Shown: in pieces, positions 26,198-34,918 of the stretch | Position numbering within the stretch: the first letter of the stretch is position 1 | How the letters are laid out: every line of letters begins with the position of its first letter | Source of the DNA: Sphaerochaetaceae bacterium | GTDB taxonomy: Bacteria; Spirochaetota; Spirochaetia; Sphaerochaetales; Sphaerochaetaceae | DNA: 64,000 nucleotides | Reading direction: 5' to 3' | NCBI GenBank assembly: GCA_028532765.1 | Contig: JAQQAR010000072.1 | Location: 1-64,000, forward strand | Notes under the pieces: model-generated | The model's database searches: none | What the model saw: the letters and a program-made list of their open reading frames with translations, nothing else | What the model was told of the DNA's origin: nothing | Position numbers and translations under genes: made by a program

Positions 26198-27163
26198 TCA
26201 GTACTTTCGTGAGAAATCCACCAGATTCTTCATCTTTCGGTCTCCCAGGTAGTGTCCCAGATTCTCTAGGAATAGAGCAAAGACCTGATGTGGGTCACTT
26301 TCAGAGAATCCGCTTGCATGCGGGGTGATCAGGACATTGGGGAGTGTCCACAGCGGACTCTCTTCCTCCAGTGGTTCCCTCTGGGTGACATCCAAGCCGG
26401 CCGCAGCAATATGGCCATCCTTCAAGAGTTCAACCAAGGCTTCCTCATCGACGAGCGAGCCACGAGCGACATTGATCAGGATGGAGCCCTTTTTCATGCT
26501 TTGGAGTCTCTTTCGGTCAAGCAGATTCTCTGTATCGGGAGTCGCCGCAGCGCAAACCGCTACATAATCTGCCTGGGGGAGTAGCTCATCCAGAGAATCA
26601 GAGGTGTAGATTTCATCGACATGTGACGGAATATCCATAGGGGTTCTCTTCACCACAATGACGCGCATTTCATGGGCTTTTGCCCGCAGAGCTAGATTTG
26701 TCCCAATATCCCCATACCCGATGATAAGCAGGGTGCTGTCCCACAGGTCCTTTGTAGGCCAGTGGCTCTCCCAGTTCTTTTGCTTCATTTGCTCATGATA
26801 GGTCAAGAGATTATGATTGAACGCAATAATCATACCCAACACATGGTCGGCAATCTGCCTGCCATACGTTCCTTTTGCATTGGTGAGGATGATATCTTCG
26901 TGGACATACAGCGAAGTGTCAACAAAGGGGGTGACCCCACTGCTCTGAGCCTGGAACCAGCGGAGGTTCTTGGCTTCCCTCAGATCACGACGCCTTGGAG
27001 TGCCTACCAGAATTTCTGCCTTGGCTAGTTGCTCTATGGTATAGTCTTTCCCTTCAACAACGGTCAGGGAGACCTGAGGGTAACGTTCCTTGAGCAGGGT
27101 AATCTCTGCTTCATCAGGGCAGAAATGGGTGCTGGTGAGAAAGAGTATTTCAATGGTTCTCAT
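26198..27163 (-). CDS. D-2-hydroxyacid dehydrogenase family protein
   Basis: About 321 residues from the ATG at 27163 (AAGGA six bases upstream; a longer frame to 27178 lacks a site). LIIGYGDIGTNLA is the NAD-binding Gly motif, INVARGSLVDEEALVELL carries the catalytic Arg, LDVTQREPLEEESPLWTLPNVLITPHASG has the Glu and the active-site His. It reduces a 2-keto acid to a D-2-hydroxy acid or the reverse. Stands alone between the efflux operon and the GGDEF gene. Confidence 0.92.
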   Translation of the reverse strand: MRTIEILFLTSTHFCPDEAEITLLKERYPQVSLTVVEGKDYTIEQLAKAEILVGTPRRRDLREAKNLRWFQAQSSGVTPFVDTSLYVHEDIILTNAKGTYGRQIADHVLGMIIAFNHNLLTYHEQMKQKNWESHWPTKDLWDSTLLIIGYGDIGTNLALRAKAHEMRVIVVKRTPMDIPSHVDEIYTSDSLDELLPQADYVAVCAAATPDTENLLDRKRLQSMKKGSILINVARGSLVDEEALVELLKDGHIAAAGLDVTQREPLEEESPLWTLPNVLITPHASGFSESDPHQVFALFLENLGHYLGDRKMKNLVDFSRKY

Positions 27164-27231
27164 AACGTATCCTTGCAAACGGTATTAATTACGATACAGT
27201 ACCGGTCATCAGGATAGATTGCAAGCATCTT

Positions 27232-28395
27232 TTATGAGAGAGAGGATGCGCTGTTGCGTTTTTCCTTGTATAGATTAACATCAGCCTCACTGATCATATC
27301 CTCAATACTGGATCCTTTGTTCCAAACCTTGGAGCCAATACTTACCGTAAAGCGTTGCATTCCAAGTTCTGGGATGATGATATTTCTCACCTCTTCCTGA
27401 ATCATTCGTTTCACTCTCAGTGCCTGCATGTTTTCTGCTTGTGGTATGAGTACTGCAAACTCATCACCACCATAGCGGAAACAGAATTGCTCTTGATCCG
27501 ATGCATAGAGAATGGCCTTGGCAACGGCTACCAATACCTTATCCCCGACAGGATGCCCATACTCATCATTGATGTTCTTGAAGAGATCAATATCCATCAG
27601 GAGTACTGCATAGGGCCGTTTGAACCGGATTGCTTGGGAATGGAGGTGTTTCAATGCACGGTTGAAGGCTCTCTTGTTGCCGAGTTTGGTCAGTTCATCG
27701 GTGTGTGCTTTCTCATGGGCAATGAGGATAATCGTCTCCAACGCGATGCTTGTCAGTAAAGTGATCAATGCAAAACTGATGATTAGTATCTGAGCAATAC
27801 GCTTGATGCGATCTTGAATGAAATCTGCAGAATAGTCGACACCTACCAAACCCACCATGGTACCATCACGGTAATCAATGATCGGGCTGTATCCAGTGAG
27901 GAAAGATCCCCAATCAGGATCGGTTTCTACGTCACTGGCCATGCTTTTTTGTTGTTGGTAGGCCAGAAGTTCAGTAGGATTCATGCCATCAGTACTGCCG
28001 AAGGGTGAGAAAAGTTCACTCTCTGGATCTTCTCCATCCAACACATAGCCACTGGTCTGGTCATCAATATAGCGTCCGGTGAAGATGAAATCAGCATCAG
28101 CCTTCCTTTTTATTGACCTCATCATCTCGTTCAGTTTCTGGTAGTAAGGCCATAGCTCATCATCCTTGTTCAGATTCTCAGTTTCAGAGAGCTTTCTGTA
28201 CATGTCAATCTCCATCTCCAAGACAGAGGAGATGGTGTGTGCGATATCCACCGCTTTCGACCCTACTTCTTCAGTCAATACAGCTTTTGTGCGGCGTAAG
28301 AGATAGAAGGCAGGAAAAGACAATGAGACAGCAATAGTAAGAAAGAGGATGAGAAAGAGTATATGTTTCCAGGTCAGGATACGCCCGGTTCTCAT
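27232..28395 (-). CDS. Membrane diguanylate cyclase (GGDEF)
   Basis: 387 residues. A transmembrane helix near 10-32, an extracytoplasmic sensor domain to about 195, a second helix (IAQILIISFALITLLTSIAL), then GGDEF: DELTKLGNKRAFNRAL, LLMDIDLFKNINDEYGHPVGD and CFRYGGDEFAVL. The active-site motif is intact, so cyclic di-GMP synthesis is expected. With the HD-GYP protein at 19447 the window encodes both making and breaking of this messenger. Confidence 0.93.
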   Translation of the reverse strand: MRTGRILTWKHILFLILFLTIAVSLSFPAFYLLRRTKAVLTEEVGSKAVDIAHTISSVLEMEIDMYRKLSETENLNKDDELWPYYQKLNEMMRSIKRKADADFIFTGRYIDDQTSGYVLDGEDPESELFSPFGSTDGMNPTELLAYQQQKSMASDVETDPDWGSFLTGYSPIIDYRDGTMVGLVGVDYSADFIQDRIKRIAQILIISFALITLLTSIALETIILIAHEKAHTDELTKLGNKRAFNRALKHLHSQAIRFKRPYAVLLMDIDLFKNINDEYGHPVGDKVLVAVAKAILYASDQEQFCFRYGGDEFAVLIPQAENMQALRVKRMIQEEVRNIIIPELGMQRFTVSIGSKVWNKGSSIEDMISEADVNLYKEKRNSASSLS

Positions 28396-28569
28396 GGTTA
28401 TATTACCTCATTGTTATAATTGGAAAGGGTATAGGCATCTTTCCTACTTATATCGTATTCACTAGGTGCTGTCACCCGTTGAATGGATGAAAACAGGGAA
28501 AAAAGTGGAAAGTTTCTCCTCTTGCCAGGGAGTGGGAACGGGCATACCATGACTCAAGAGGTACAATGT

Positions 28570-29082
28570 ATGGAGATGACAAGAGAGGACGCAAGGGAAT
28601 TGTTGTCCCGTCCGACCTATCGGCGGTTTCTTGGGGCGTATAGCACAGCCTTTGATCTGAATAGCACTTCCCACGAACAGTTCCTGCAAGATTTAGTATC
28701 GCTGGTAGCAGAGACCGAGTATGAGCTGTTCCATGACTGGGATTCAACCTCATTCCTTGCCCACGATATTCTGCAACCCATCTGCGTCGATTTTCTCCGT
28801 GAGAGAACCAGAGGTGCAGTTATTTTAGGATCCAGAGTCTCTTCTGTCCTCTTCCGCTCTCGTTTGGTGCAGAACGCCCTCAATGAGTGGGTCGACGAGC
28901 AGTCATTTTCCTTGGATGATGAAGCCTTGGCCATGTTTGCGTGGTACTGCCACAGCAGATACCACGATTGGTTCATGGATTTTGCACCGTATGAGCTGCA
29001 TATGGGTGGGTATGACTGGAGGGCAGAGATTGCAGCAAAGTGGGCTCACTTTCTTGAGTACTGCAACCGGGGTGGGCATTAG
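28570..29082 (+). CDS. Conserved-looking protein of unknown function
   Basis: About 171 residues from the ATG at 28570, which has AAGAGG eight bases upstream; ATGs at 28549 and 28483 are also in frame. The protein is acidic and rich in Trp, Tyr and Phe, with no signal peptide or membrane helix: RPTYRRFLGAY, DWDSTSFLAHDIL, CHSRYHDWFMDFAPYELHMGG and AAKWAHFLEYCN. I do not recognise the family. It is convergent with the lipoprotein gene at 29092. Confidence 0.6.
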   Translation: MEMTREDARELLSRPTYRRFLGAYSTAFDLNSTSHEQFLQDLVSLVAETEYELFHDWDSTSFLAHDILQPICVDFLRERTRGAVILGSRVSSVLFRSRLVQNALNEWVDEQSFSLDDEALAMFAWYCHSRYHDWFMDFAPYELHMGGYDWRAEIAAKWAHFLEYCNRGGH

Positions 29083-29091
29083 GAAACCCTA

Positions 29092-29544
29092 TTAACGAGA
29101 ACGCTTGGTAATTGTGAGGGTGAGCGTCTCTTGTTCAAATACACTGAGTAGTGGTTCTTGTGCCACAACGTTTACTTCAGAGTTTCCGATAGGAAGTACT
29201 GAAGTATCGAGCTCTAAGGTGTGTTCATCCAGGGTTACTCCAGATGTGGCGTCTGTAAGCTCTTCCCCATCCAAGAACCAACGGTAGGTGAGGGCAAGCT
29301 CCTCAGTGGAGTCTGCTACTGCAGAGAACCTCAATAAGGTTCCTTGTTCTACTTGTACCATTGAGTCTTCTCTGGCGGTTTCGGGGGAAACTTGAATCTG
29401 TAGAGTTACTGAGAGACCTTCAGAGAAACCAAGGCGTGCATTCCCATGTTCCCCTAGTTGCATGAGAAGATCACTGCAAGAGGAAAGGAAAATCAATATC
29501 AAGCTTATAAGAATGCCAATAACCAAGCGTTTACTGTTTTTCAT
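29092..29544 (-). CDS. Small lipoprotein with WFLDG (PKD-like) module
   Basis: 150 residues. LILIFLSSC is a lipobox, so the mature protein is lipid-anchored from about residue 23. The rest is beta-rich and ends with a module containing LTYRWFLDGEELTDATSGV, the same kind of 'x-Y-x-W-y-DG/NG-E' segment seen in the large lipoproteins at 33423-37662. Ten bases after the upstream outer-membrane-like gene, so one operon. Function unknown; likely linked to the neighbouring lipoprotein system. Confidence 0.7.
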   Translation of the reverse strand: MKNSKRLVIGILISLILIFLSSCSDLLMQLGEHGNARLGFSEGLSVTLQIQVSPETAREDSMVQVEQGTLLRFSAVADSTEELALTYRWFLDGEELTDATSGVTLDEHTLELDTSVLPIGNSEVNVVAQEPLLSVFEQETLTLTITKRSR

Positions 29545-29553
29545 GCTCTCCTC

Positions 29554-30438
29554 CTACCAATTCATCCGTAGCCCAGCTTCCAAGCTTATCAGCTGTCCAA
29601 TTGCTCCTTGCTCAAAGAAGCACGAGTAACCAGGTGAAACCAAGAACTGGACACCATCTGCAGAACCAAGGAGCAATGTAGCAGCTATGCGGGCTATAGG
29701 GTCCAGATATAAGGTATAACTCTGTGGTTCCCCAGATTGGGCACTCCAGGCAATGATATGTTGCATAATTCCAGCCTCAATGTCGATTGATACCTTGAGA
29801 GCAGGATTCGCAAGAAGGGGAAAGCCGAGGCCCAAGGTGGTTCCAATGATTTGGAAGGAAGATACCAAGCTGGTTGAGGATTTTGGCCTCTGGTAGAAGA
29901 GAGTGGTATAGGGAAGCAGGGAGTCCGAATTTCTGAAAGAACCAGAAGAGGAGAAATTAATCTGCAATTTTCCACCAAATCCAGTACCGTAGGATTCGCT
30001 GCAGAGTCCTAGAGGTAATAGGTACTGACCCCGTATGTCGATAGACGATGCTCCAAAGGTACTCTTCTCTTGCACGGGATCTTGTGCAGGAATCGGAGCA
30101 ACATTTGCTTTGGAGAACGTTTCCCACTTGTTATCTGTGGTATTGAACCTGAAGAGTATTTCTTGCCCCCAGGACGTTCCATTGCTGGATTGTTGGATTG
30201 TGAGCACTCCATTGCTTTTGTCAAAGTCCTCAAGGGTAATCAGGGGGGACTTGATATCGGAAGTGACCCAAGGGGAGTTGCCATCCTCACTTATCCTGTA
30301 GCGGAACTGGGAAATTTCAGGGGATGTTGGACAAAATTCAAGATACACCGGCTCTGCTACGAGTGTTTGCGCGAGGCAAAGGAGTATGAGCATGCAGAAC
30401 ACCATTGTCGATCTGCTGAATGGTATCGGTTGTGTCAT
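29554..30438 (-). CDS. Exported outer-membrane-like protein of unknown function
   Basis: About 294 residues from the ATG at 30438, which begins directly before a signal peptide (MVFCMLILLCLAQTLVAEP). Longer starts (30453, 30513) are possible, but the longest would reach the regulator site. The first 130 residues after the signal look like a beta-sandwich that repeats FRYRISEDG and ITIQQSSNGTSW-like strands. The C-terminal half has alternating Gly/hydrophobic strands and ends in ...LEAGLRMNW, with a terminal aromatic residue, as in outer-membrane beta-barrels. Co-transcribed with the small lipoprotein. Confidence 0.6.
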   Translation of the reverse strand: MTQPIPFSRSTMVFCMLILLCLAQTLVAEPVYLEFCPTSPEISQFRYRISEDGNSPWVTSDIKSPLITLEDFDKSNGVLTIQQSSNGTSWGQEILFRFNTTDNKWETFSKANVAPIPAQDPVQEKSTFGASSIDIRGQYLLPLGLCSESYGTGFGGKLQINFSSSGSFRNSDSLLPYTTLFYQRPKSSTSLVSSFQIIGTTLGLGFPLLANPALKVSIDIEAGIMQHIIAWSAQSGEPQSYTLYLDPIARIAATLLLGSADGVQFLVSPGYSCFFEQGAIGQLISLEAGLRMNW

Positions 30439-30518
30439 GAGGTTGTTGTTCATCACAGCACATACTAGTAGCAAGATTGTCTTGTAATCAAACGTAAAGA
30501 AGGGGTATGTCATGAAAA

Positions 30519-30534
30519 GTATCGCAAGCGATAC
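30519..30534. promoter_or_regulatory. Candidate LAL-regulator site, leftward operon
   Basis: GTATCGCAAGCGATAC is an inverted repeat with 7-bp arms about two bases, upstream of the outer-membrane-like gene and upstream of the regulator gene. A near-identical site (GTATCGGAAGCGATAC) lies at 33254 on the other side of the regulator. Two copies flanking one regulator suggest that it binds them. Confidence 0.65.
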
Positions 30535-30608
30535 GAGAATTATGTGCGTATCAAAACTCTAGGCGATGAAATGATGCTGACAGTAATTCTGGTCTCCAAG
30601 AAAAAGGT

Positions 30609-30636
30609 TTGTCTCATGTAGTAGGTATGATATGAT
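30609..30636 (+). promoter_or_regulatory. Probable promoter of the LAL regulator gene
   Basis: TTGTCT at 30609-30614 and TATGAT at 30631-30636, 16 bases apart. The -10 box lies within a GGTAT...ATACC dyad (30624-30639), which could allow a second control. Confidence 0.45.
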
Positions 30637-30684
30637 ACCTAGCGAATGTTTATGCATTGATCCAAGAGAAGTTACGGGTGGCAG

Positions 30685-33252
30685 ATGATTGAATCAGAAA
30701 AACAGTACTTGCTAAGGCGCCAGGCATTGCAAACTTCCTTGCAATCGATTGAGACAATCCCTTTGATAGTAGCAGTGGCAGCCATAGGGTATGGAAAAAC
30801 GACAGCGATAAACCAGTTCATGGAAATGCATCCTCAGATGCGATTCGTCTATGTCAATCTGCCACATGAAACGAGCAATGCAGACTATCTATGGAAGCGA
30901 ATCATTAAGAGAATTCAACTGGTTGATCCAGATCTGGGAAAAGAGCTGGAGGCAATTCCTGTCCCTCGTACAGTTGAGGAGAGAGAGCTCTGCGCAGAGG
31001 TTATCGAGCGTGAGCTGTGTGATGATTCCTTGATACTTGTTTTGGATGATTACCACCATGCAAAAAGCAAAGACTTGGATTTGCTCATAGAGCATCTTGC
31101 ACAATATCCCAAACTTGGGTTGCATATATTGGTGTTCTCGAGAACCAGTGTAAGCTTGCCTGTTGATGAGTTGGTGCTCAAGGGATGCTGCAAGATGCTT
31201 CCTGCTGATGTCTTCCAGTTTGATAAGGAAGATATTCATGCCTATACCGAATTGTGTGGAGTGATACTCACTCCTGTCCAAGAGTATCAACTACTTACCA
31301 TGAGTGAAGGATGGGTTGCAGCGATTCATCTTATACTGGAACAGTTTCGTAGTACGGGAAGACTTGCTCCCAGTACCTCCCTGTATCGTTTGATTGCAAG
31401 CAGTGAAATACCTCGTTATAGCAAGCAAAAGTTCTGGTTGCTACAAATTCTTTCGGCCTTGCAGGAGTTCAATGCTTCCTTGGCAAGTAGCGTATGTGGG
31501 TGTGATATCTCACCCCTGATGGCGGAGCAGTTCGAACACGAGAGTTCATTCATCTATCACGATGAAGAGAAGGGGATGTACCGTATGCATCCGTTATTCA
31601 GGGAGTATCTGCAGCAAGAATATGCAAAGCACTCTCTGCTGCAACAGAACAACAAAGCACGACTTGACCCACTTCAGATTGATCTTGAAACCATATTTTT
31701 CCGTGCAGGAACGTGGTATCTTGAGCGTCAAACTCCAGTCCTTGCTTTTACGTACCTGCTGAAAGCTCATGCCTATGACACCATTATGGAGGAGTTTTCC
31801 AAGGCTTCAAGGAATCGCCTTCTCGACGCAGAACCTTCTTTCATTGTTTCCTTGTTCAATACCATCCCCAATGAAGTACGTAATCGACATTTCTATCCAT
31901 GGCTGGCTTATATTGGTTTCTACATCACCAATATTGACATCACAGCAGCTGAGACGTTGCTCGCTGAGGTTCAGTCCGTCCTGCATGCAAGGCGCAAATC
32001 GCTTGGCGAACAACAGGTTCAAGCAATTGAAGGTGAAATGGCTCTTATGAGAGCATATGCGTTTTTCAATGATGCGAAAGTGATGGCGCAGAATTTTCGT
32101 GAGGCTTTTAAATTACTCGGTGGACGTTCCAAGATTGCAGATAAGGATAAGATCATTACCTTTGGATCGCCGCACTCTCTCTACCTGTACTATAGAGAGA
32201 AGGGGAGCCTCGATGAAACCTTGAAAACTGTACTCGCGATGTTTCCATTTTACAGTGAGATGGCAGGTGGTTGTGGCAAGGGATTGGATGACCTGCTGCG
32301 TGCAGAGTACTGTCTTGAGCGGGGTGAAATGCAGAAAGCCCACATATGTGCTTACCGAGCATTCTACAAGGCATCTTCCCTTGATCAGCAAGAGGTCATG
32401 CTCAGCGCCCAATTCTGTCTTGCTCGTCTTGCAGCCAGCAAGGGAGAGATTCATGAGGCATCATCCATTATGGAATTGCAGAGAGAAAAGATTGCTGGAC
32501 TCAATAGTCCAATTCTCCAAGCCTCATATGATTTGTCTGTAGCCTATATAGCTTCAATGCTGAACAGGCCCGATGACATCGCCCAGTGGATCCGAAATGG
32601 TGAGATAGAATGCACTCCGATCCTCTATCATGCACGGGGTTTTGTGTATTTGGTCTATGGCAAGTATCTCCTCATGCAAAAATCATACATCCAGCTAGAG
32701 GTTCTCTGTGAAAAGATGAAAGAGACCTTCAGAATATTCTCCAACCAGTTGGGATATCTCCACACATATATTCAGGAAGCTATAGCAAAAAATCACCTGT
32801 ATGATGCAACCAGTGCAGAGATTTCCCTTATCAGGGCATTGGAGATAGGATTTTCGGATGATCTAATTGTTCCGTTTGCAGAATACAGCTCAGATATCAT
32901 GGATATCCTTCTCAATGTCAAGAAGCGGTACCAGGCAGGTATGTTGCTTCCCCAGAACGCACAAACCATTGCTTTTTCTACATATTTAGACAAGGTTATC
33001 TCACTTGTGCTCGATTACTTTGCCACCATGAAAGATGGACTTGATGATGTGAAGGTATTGAAGATGCTCAGTAGTCGTGAGCTCGAAATCCTTTCGTTGT
33101 TGGTTCAAGGTAAAACAAATCAGGCAATTGCGAGCCGCCTATTTGTTGCAGAGGTAACGGTACGGAAGCATCTGACTGCCCTATACAAGAAATTGGATGT
33201 ACGAAAAAGAGCTGAAGCCGTCAGAAGAGCTCTTGAACTAGGTATCGTCTAA
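30685..33252 (+). CDS. MalT-like LuxR-family transcriptional activator (LAL)
   Basis: 855 residues. A STAND-type P-loop ATPase opens the protein: VAAIGYGKTTAINQF (Walker A, about 31-45) and LILVLDDYHHA (Walker B, about 115). A long helical, TPR-like region (about 330-770) follows. The C-terminus is a LuxR helix-turn-helix: LSSRELEILSLLVQGKTNQAIA, VAEVTVRKHLTALYKKLDV. Such proteins oligomerise on ATP and a ligand and activate transcription from sites near -40. The paired inverted repeats on either side of the gene suggest that it drives both lipoprotein operons. Confidence 0.93.
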   Translation: MIESEKQYLLRRQALQTSLQSIETIPLIVAVAAIGYGKTTAINQFMEMHPQMRFVYVNLPHETSNADYLWKRIIKRIQLVDPDLGKELEAIPVPRTVEERELCAEVIERELCDDSLILVLDDYHHAKSKDLDLLIEHLAQYPKLGLHILVFSRTSVSLPVDELVLKGCCKMLPADVFQFDKEDIHAYTELCGVILTPVQEYQLLTMSEGWVAAIHLILEQFRSTGRLAPSTSLYRLIASSEIPRYSKQKFWLLQILSALQEFNASLASSVCGCDISPLMAEQFEHESSFIYHDEEKGMYRMHPLFREYLQQEYAKHSLLQQNNKARLDPLQIDLETIFFRAGTWYLERQTPVLAFTYLLKAHAYDTIMEEFSKASRNRLLDAEPSFIVSLFNTIPNEVRNRHFYPWLAYIGFYITNIDITAAETLLAEVQSVLHARRKSLGEQQVQAIEGEMALMRAYAFFNDAKVMAQNFREAFKLLGGRSKIADKDKIITFGSPHSLYLYYREKGSLDETLKTVLAMFPFYSEMAGGCGKGLDDLLRAEYCLERGEMQKAHICAYRAFYKASSLDQQEVMLSAQFCLARLAASKGEIHEASSIMELQREKIAGLNSPILQASYDLSVAYIASMLNRPDDIAQWIRNGEIECTPILYHARGFVYLVYGKYLLMQKSYIQLEVLCEKMKETFRIFSNQLGYLHTYIQEAIAKNHLYDATSAEISLIRALEIGFSDDLIVPFAEYSSDIMDILLNVKKRYQAGMLLPQNAQTIAFSTYLDKVISLVLDYFATMKDGLDDVKVLKMLSSRELEILSLLVQGKTNQAIASRLFVAEVTVRKHLTALYKKLDVRKRAEAVRRALELGIV

Positions 33253-33253
33253 A

Positions 33254-33269
33254 GTATCGGAAGCGATAC
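33254..33269. promoter_or_regulatory. Candidate LAL-regulator site, rightward operon
   Basis: GTATCGGAAGCGATAC, with 6-bp arms GTATCG/CGATAC, two bases after the regulator stop. A TACAAT at 33294-33299 would put transcription near 33306 and the site centre near -44, the position of a class II activator site. No good -35 box is present, which fits dependence on an activator. Confidence 0.65.
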
Positions 33270-33422
33270 TGTCTCCATCTTATATACACTCAGTACAATT
33301 TGATTGGTATGGCCATATGTCATGCCCAGAAGAATGTGAAGTATCCATGCTCTGAAAGAAGCGAGGCAAGGATAGTTCTCGTTTCAGTACTGTGTATGTT
33401 CGCAAAAAAGGAGATAGAAACA

Positions 33423-34901
33423 ATGAAAAGGCGATGGAACAATTACCTGATGCTTACCATGGCATTCCTTGCATTTTTACTTATTCCAGGGTGTAGCATG
33501 GAATCTGGAGTGCTTGAAGGGAGTCTTGTTGTCCAGGTGCAGGAGGCGATGACCAGGAATATCTTTACAAGCACCAATACCCTTACTGGCAATGATATGA
33601 ATATTGAGGGGTACAAGATTACGCTCATTTCTCCAGGAACTGATAGGGGCTTTGATGGAATGGTGTATCATCGCAAGGCAGATGGATCACCGATTGTCCT
33701 TGAGGCCTTGGAACCTGGGCTTTGGGGTATGGAAATTGCAGGCTACAATGGGTGGAATGATAACACCAACGAAGTTTCTGGTGAGCAAATTGCCTACTTG
33801 GATCAAGGTTCTACTACATTTTCTATCCAACGAGGTACAATTACCAGCAAACAGGCTGTCTTGGTTCCTATGCGGAGTGATACCGGAGCTTTAGATATTG
33901 TTATTGACTGGGCTGCACTGAATTCTGTGGATGAACAGAAACTCTACAATAATCCTGATGTAAGTGTAAAAGTTACCCAGATTAATGATAGATTCAGCAA
34001 CTATCCAACCACGAATTGGAACGACGCATCTAGCAAATCAGTTACTACCGAGACAAAAGCAGGTACTTTGGATGCTGGGGGAAATTCCTCCACCATCTCC
34101 TTTACCGAACTACCTGTCGGTTGGTATGAGGTAGTTGCCACCTTGACCTCCTCCAGTAGTCAGACCAGCAACGTTACTCAGCTGAAACGTATGGGGTATG
34201 TGCGAGTCATTGATGATGGTGCTAGTGCAGATGCGGTTAAAACAACTGGGACATTCACCATTACTGATGCAACCAGCTTCGCAACAGGAAGCCTCGATCT
34301 CTCGATCAGTGAGGATATGGATCCGCTTAGCGTAAGCTTCACTGAGATGGGAAGCCCAGAAGGTATCAACTATCCGAATACTGATGGATTTGGCTCAGAA
34401 GCATACGGTTCCTTTGAAGTCGAAGCCACTGGTGCGGATGAAGCAAACACCTTGAGCTATGCCTGGTATGTGAATGGAGAGTTGGTAAGTGACCAAACTG
34501 CTGCTTCCATGATCTATTCCTTCAGCGAGGCTGGCCAATACACGGTTACAGCGGTGGTGTATGAGAAAAATGGAGAGACTGCAGTCAACTGGGGTAGTGC
34601 ATCCCATGAGGTGGTGGTCGGCTCTGGTCTTGGAACGAAAGAGTTGCTGAATGTTACAGTTGCAGAGGATACAGAATCACCTGGAACTTATGTTGCTACC
34701 GTAACTTATGATAGTAATCCTGTTACAGGCCTTACCTATGTCTGGTATGGCGATGGCGGAGCGTTCCTTGAGAAAACCACGAGCAACACATGCACCGTAT
34801 CTATCTCACAAGGACTGTGTGTCTTTGCCTACGAGCTAGATAACACTACTGGAAACCTGACTCGTTGGGGGAGCGACACGTTTGAAATTGGATTTAATTA
34901 A
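33423..34901 (+). CDS. Surface lipoprotein of the paralogous array, member 1
   Basis: About 492 residues from the ATG at 33423; AGGAG lies upstream, and the longer frame to 33300 lacks a signal at its start. MAFLAFLLIPGC is a lipobox. The conserved N-terminal domain (about 25-175) has IEGYKITL, LEPGLWGMEIAGYNGW, and TITSKQAVLVPM. A PKD-like module follows with LSYAWYVNGELVSD and YSFSEAGQYTVTAVV, then a second with LTYVWYGDG. It heads the four-gene lipoprotein operon behind the LAL site. Ligand or role unknown; adhesion or glycan binding is possible. Confidence 0.78.
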   Translation: MKRRWNNYLMLTMAFLAFLLIPGCSMESGVLEGSLVVQVQEAMTRNIFTSTNTLTGNDMNIEGYKITLISPGTDRGFDGMVYHRKADGSPIVLEALEPGLWGMEIAGYNGWNDNTNEVSGEQIAYLDQGSTTFSIQRGTITSKQAVLVPMRSDTGALDIVIDWAALNSVDEQKLYNNPDVSVKVTQINDRFSNYPTTNWNDASSKSVTTETKAGTLDAGGNSSTISFTELPVGWYEVVATLTSSSSQTSNVTQLKRMGYVRVIDDGASADAVKTTGTFTITDATSFATGSLDLSISEDMDPLSVSFTEMGSPEGINYPNTDGFGSEAYGSFEVEATGADEANTLSYAWYVNGELVSDQTAASMIYSFSEAGQYTVTAVVYEKNGETAVNWGSASHEVVVGSGLGTKELLNVTVAEDTESPGTYVATVTYDSNPVTGLTYVWYGDGGAFLEKTTSNTCTVSISQGLCVFAYELDNTTGNLTRWGSDTFEIGFN

Positions 34902-34918
34902 AACAGGAATATAACGTG

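Noticed and set aside
30624-30639. GGTATGATATGATACC dyad as a third LAL-regulator site
   Set aside because: The half-sites lack the CG steps of the other two sites and the spacing differs; it mostly reflects the -10 box.
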